Assembly: GCA_028717105.1 (NCBI GenBank) | Contig: JAQUOM010000108.1 | Location: forward strand, 1 to 5,247 | Source: Candidatus Omnitrophota bacterium | GTDB lineage: Bacteria > Omnitrophota > Gorgyraeia > Velamenicoccales > Velamenicoccaceae | Length of the DNA: 5,247 nt | Reading direction: 5' to 3' | Shown: positions 4,987 through 5,247 of the stretch, piece after piece | Position numbering within the stretch: position 1 is the stretch's first letter | Layout: every line of letters starts with the position of its first letter | Position numbers and translations under genes: made by a program | The notes under the pieces: model-generated | Database searches by the model: none | What the model was told of the DNA's origin: nothing | What the model saw: the letters and a program-made list of their open reading frames with translations, nothing else

Positions 4987-5247
4987 ATGGCCATTTTTTC
5001 TTTCAAAATCGCGCCGTTCAGAAAATCTTCCTTTTTTCTGTCGTTATATTGCTTGGCCGTTTTTTGCGTCACTCTTTTTGTTTATCGCGGCGTTTTAAAT
5101 GCTCCTTTTCTCTGGGATGATGAATACCTGGTGGAAAGCAACCCCGCGATCCGGGATTTGGACGGGGTTTTAGGCAGTTTTACACAGGACTTAGGGGCAA
5201 CGGTGCAGGAAAGGTGGGGGTTTTACCGTCCCCTGCAGGTGTTGACG
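4987..5247 (+). CDS. N-terminus of a multi-pass membrane protein, probable GT-C / TMTC-like glycosyltransferase (3'-truncated by window edge)
   Basis: An open frame from ATG 4987 runs to the window end (87 codons, no stop). An in-frame TAA at 4981-4983 rules out an earlier start. The N-terminus is basic (K7, R12, K13), followed by a hydrophobic helix at about 15-33, then a polar stretch with WDDEYLVESNP (43-53) and YRPL (80-83). An acidic pair just after the first membrane helix, followed by a NP...YRPL pattern, is typical of GT-C proteins related to TMTC O-mannosyltransferases and bacterial TPR-bearing relatives. In these proteins the first loop is extracytoplasmic and the acidic residues are catalytic. 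Many relatives have C-terminal TPRs, which cannot be seen here. No good Shine-Dalgarno precedes the ATG. It begins 44 nt after the tRNA. The family call rests on a short stretch and is tentative; an integral membrane protein is more secure. Confidence 0.7.
   Translation, partial: MAIFSFKIAPFRKSSFFLSLYCLAVFCVTLFVYRGVLNAPFLWDDEYLVESNPAIRDLDGVLGSFTQDLGATVQERWGFYRPLQVLT

Noticed and set aside
1..5247. CRISPR array, insertion sequence or terminal inverted repeats
   Set aside because: I saw no regularly spaced repeats beyond degenerate protein-coding hexapeptide repeats in lpxD and lpxA, and no transposase-like reading frame.

Overview
The window suggests a Gram-negative-type (lipopolysaccharide-making) bacterium outside the well-studied Proteobacteria. 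The clues are an lpxC-fabZ gene fusion, an lpxD / lpxC-fabZ / lpxA / lpxI order, a stand-alone AMPK-type glycogen-binding domain, a COG0731-type radical SAM protein and a TMTC-like multi-pass membrane protein. This mix fits candidate phylum Omnitrophota or a related PVC-type lineage. That placement is inference from gene content; no marker gene in the window proves it.

Positions 1-3541 hold a compact, co-directional lipid A operon: the 3' part of lpxD, an lpxC-fabZ fusion, lpxA and lpxI. The genes are separated by 6 nt and 1 nt, and lpxA and lpxI overlap by 10 nt. Together they cover early steps of the Raetz pathway: LpxA (UDP-GlcNAc O-acylation), LpxC (deacetylation), LpxD (N-acylation) and LpxI (UMP release to give lipid X). 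FabZ shares the 3-hydroxyacyl-ACP pool used by LpxA and LpxD. The catalytic residues I could place are present in all of them. A hairpin followed by seven T's directly after lpxI (3544-3575) looks like the operon terminator.

Positions 3586-4093 hold a separate short unit. A near-consensus sigma-70 promoter (TTGACA, 17 nt, TAGAAT) starts about 10 nt after that terminator. It is followed by an apparently structured leader of about 110 nt, a strong AAGGAGG ribosome binding site and a 93-aa CBM48/AMPK-beta-type carbohydrate-binding protein. A 13-bp perfect hairpin (4046-4076) lies between this gene and the next.

Positions 4094-5247 hold a 239-aa radical SAM protein with a probable TTG start, an AT-rich gap, a complete tRNA-Arg(UCG) gene, and the first 87 codons of a membrane protein that runs off the window. 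The membrane protein resembles GT-C/TMTC-like glycosyltransferases.

Most of the window is conserved envelope housekeeping. I found no CRISPR array, mobile element, toxin-antitoxin pair or defence system, and no convincing undescribed multi-gene system. The least explained parts are the stand-alone glycogen-binding protein with its own strong expression signals, and the radical SAM gene with a hairpin just ahead of its ribosome binding site.
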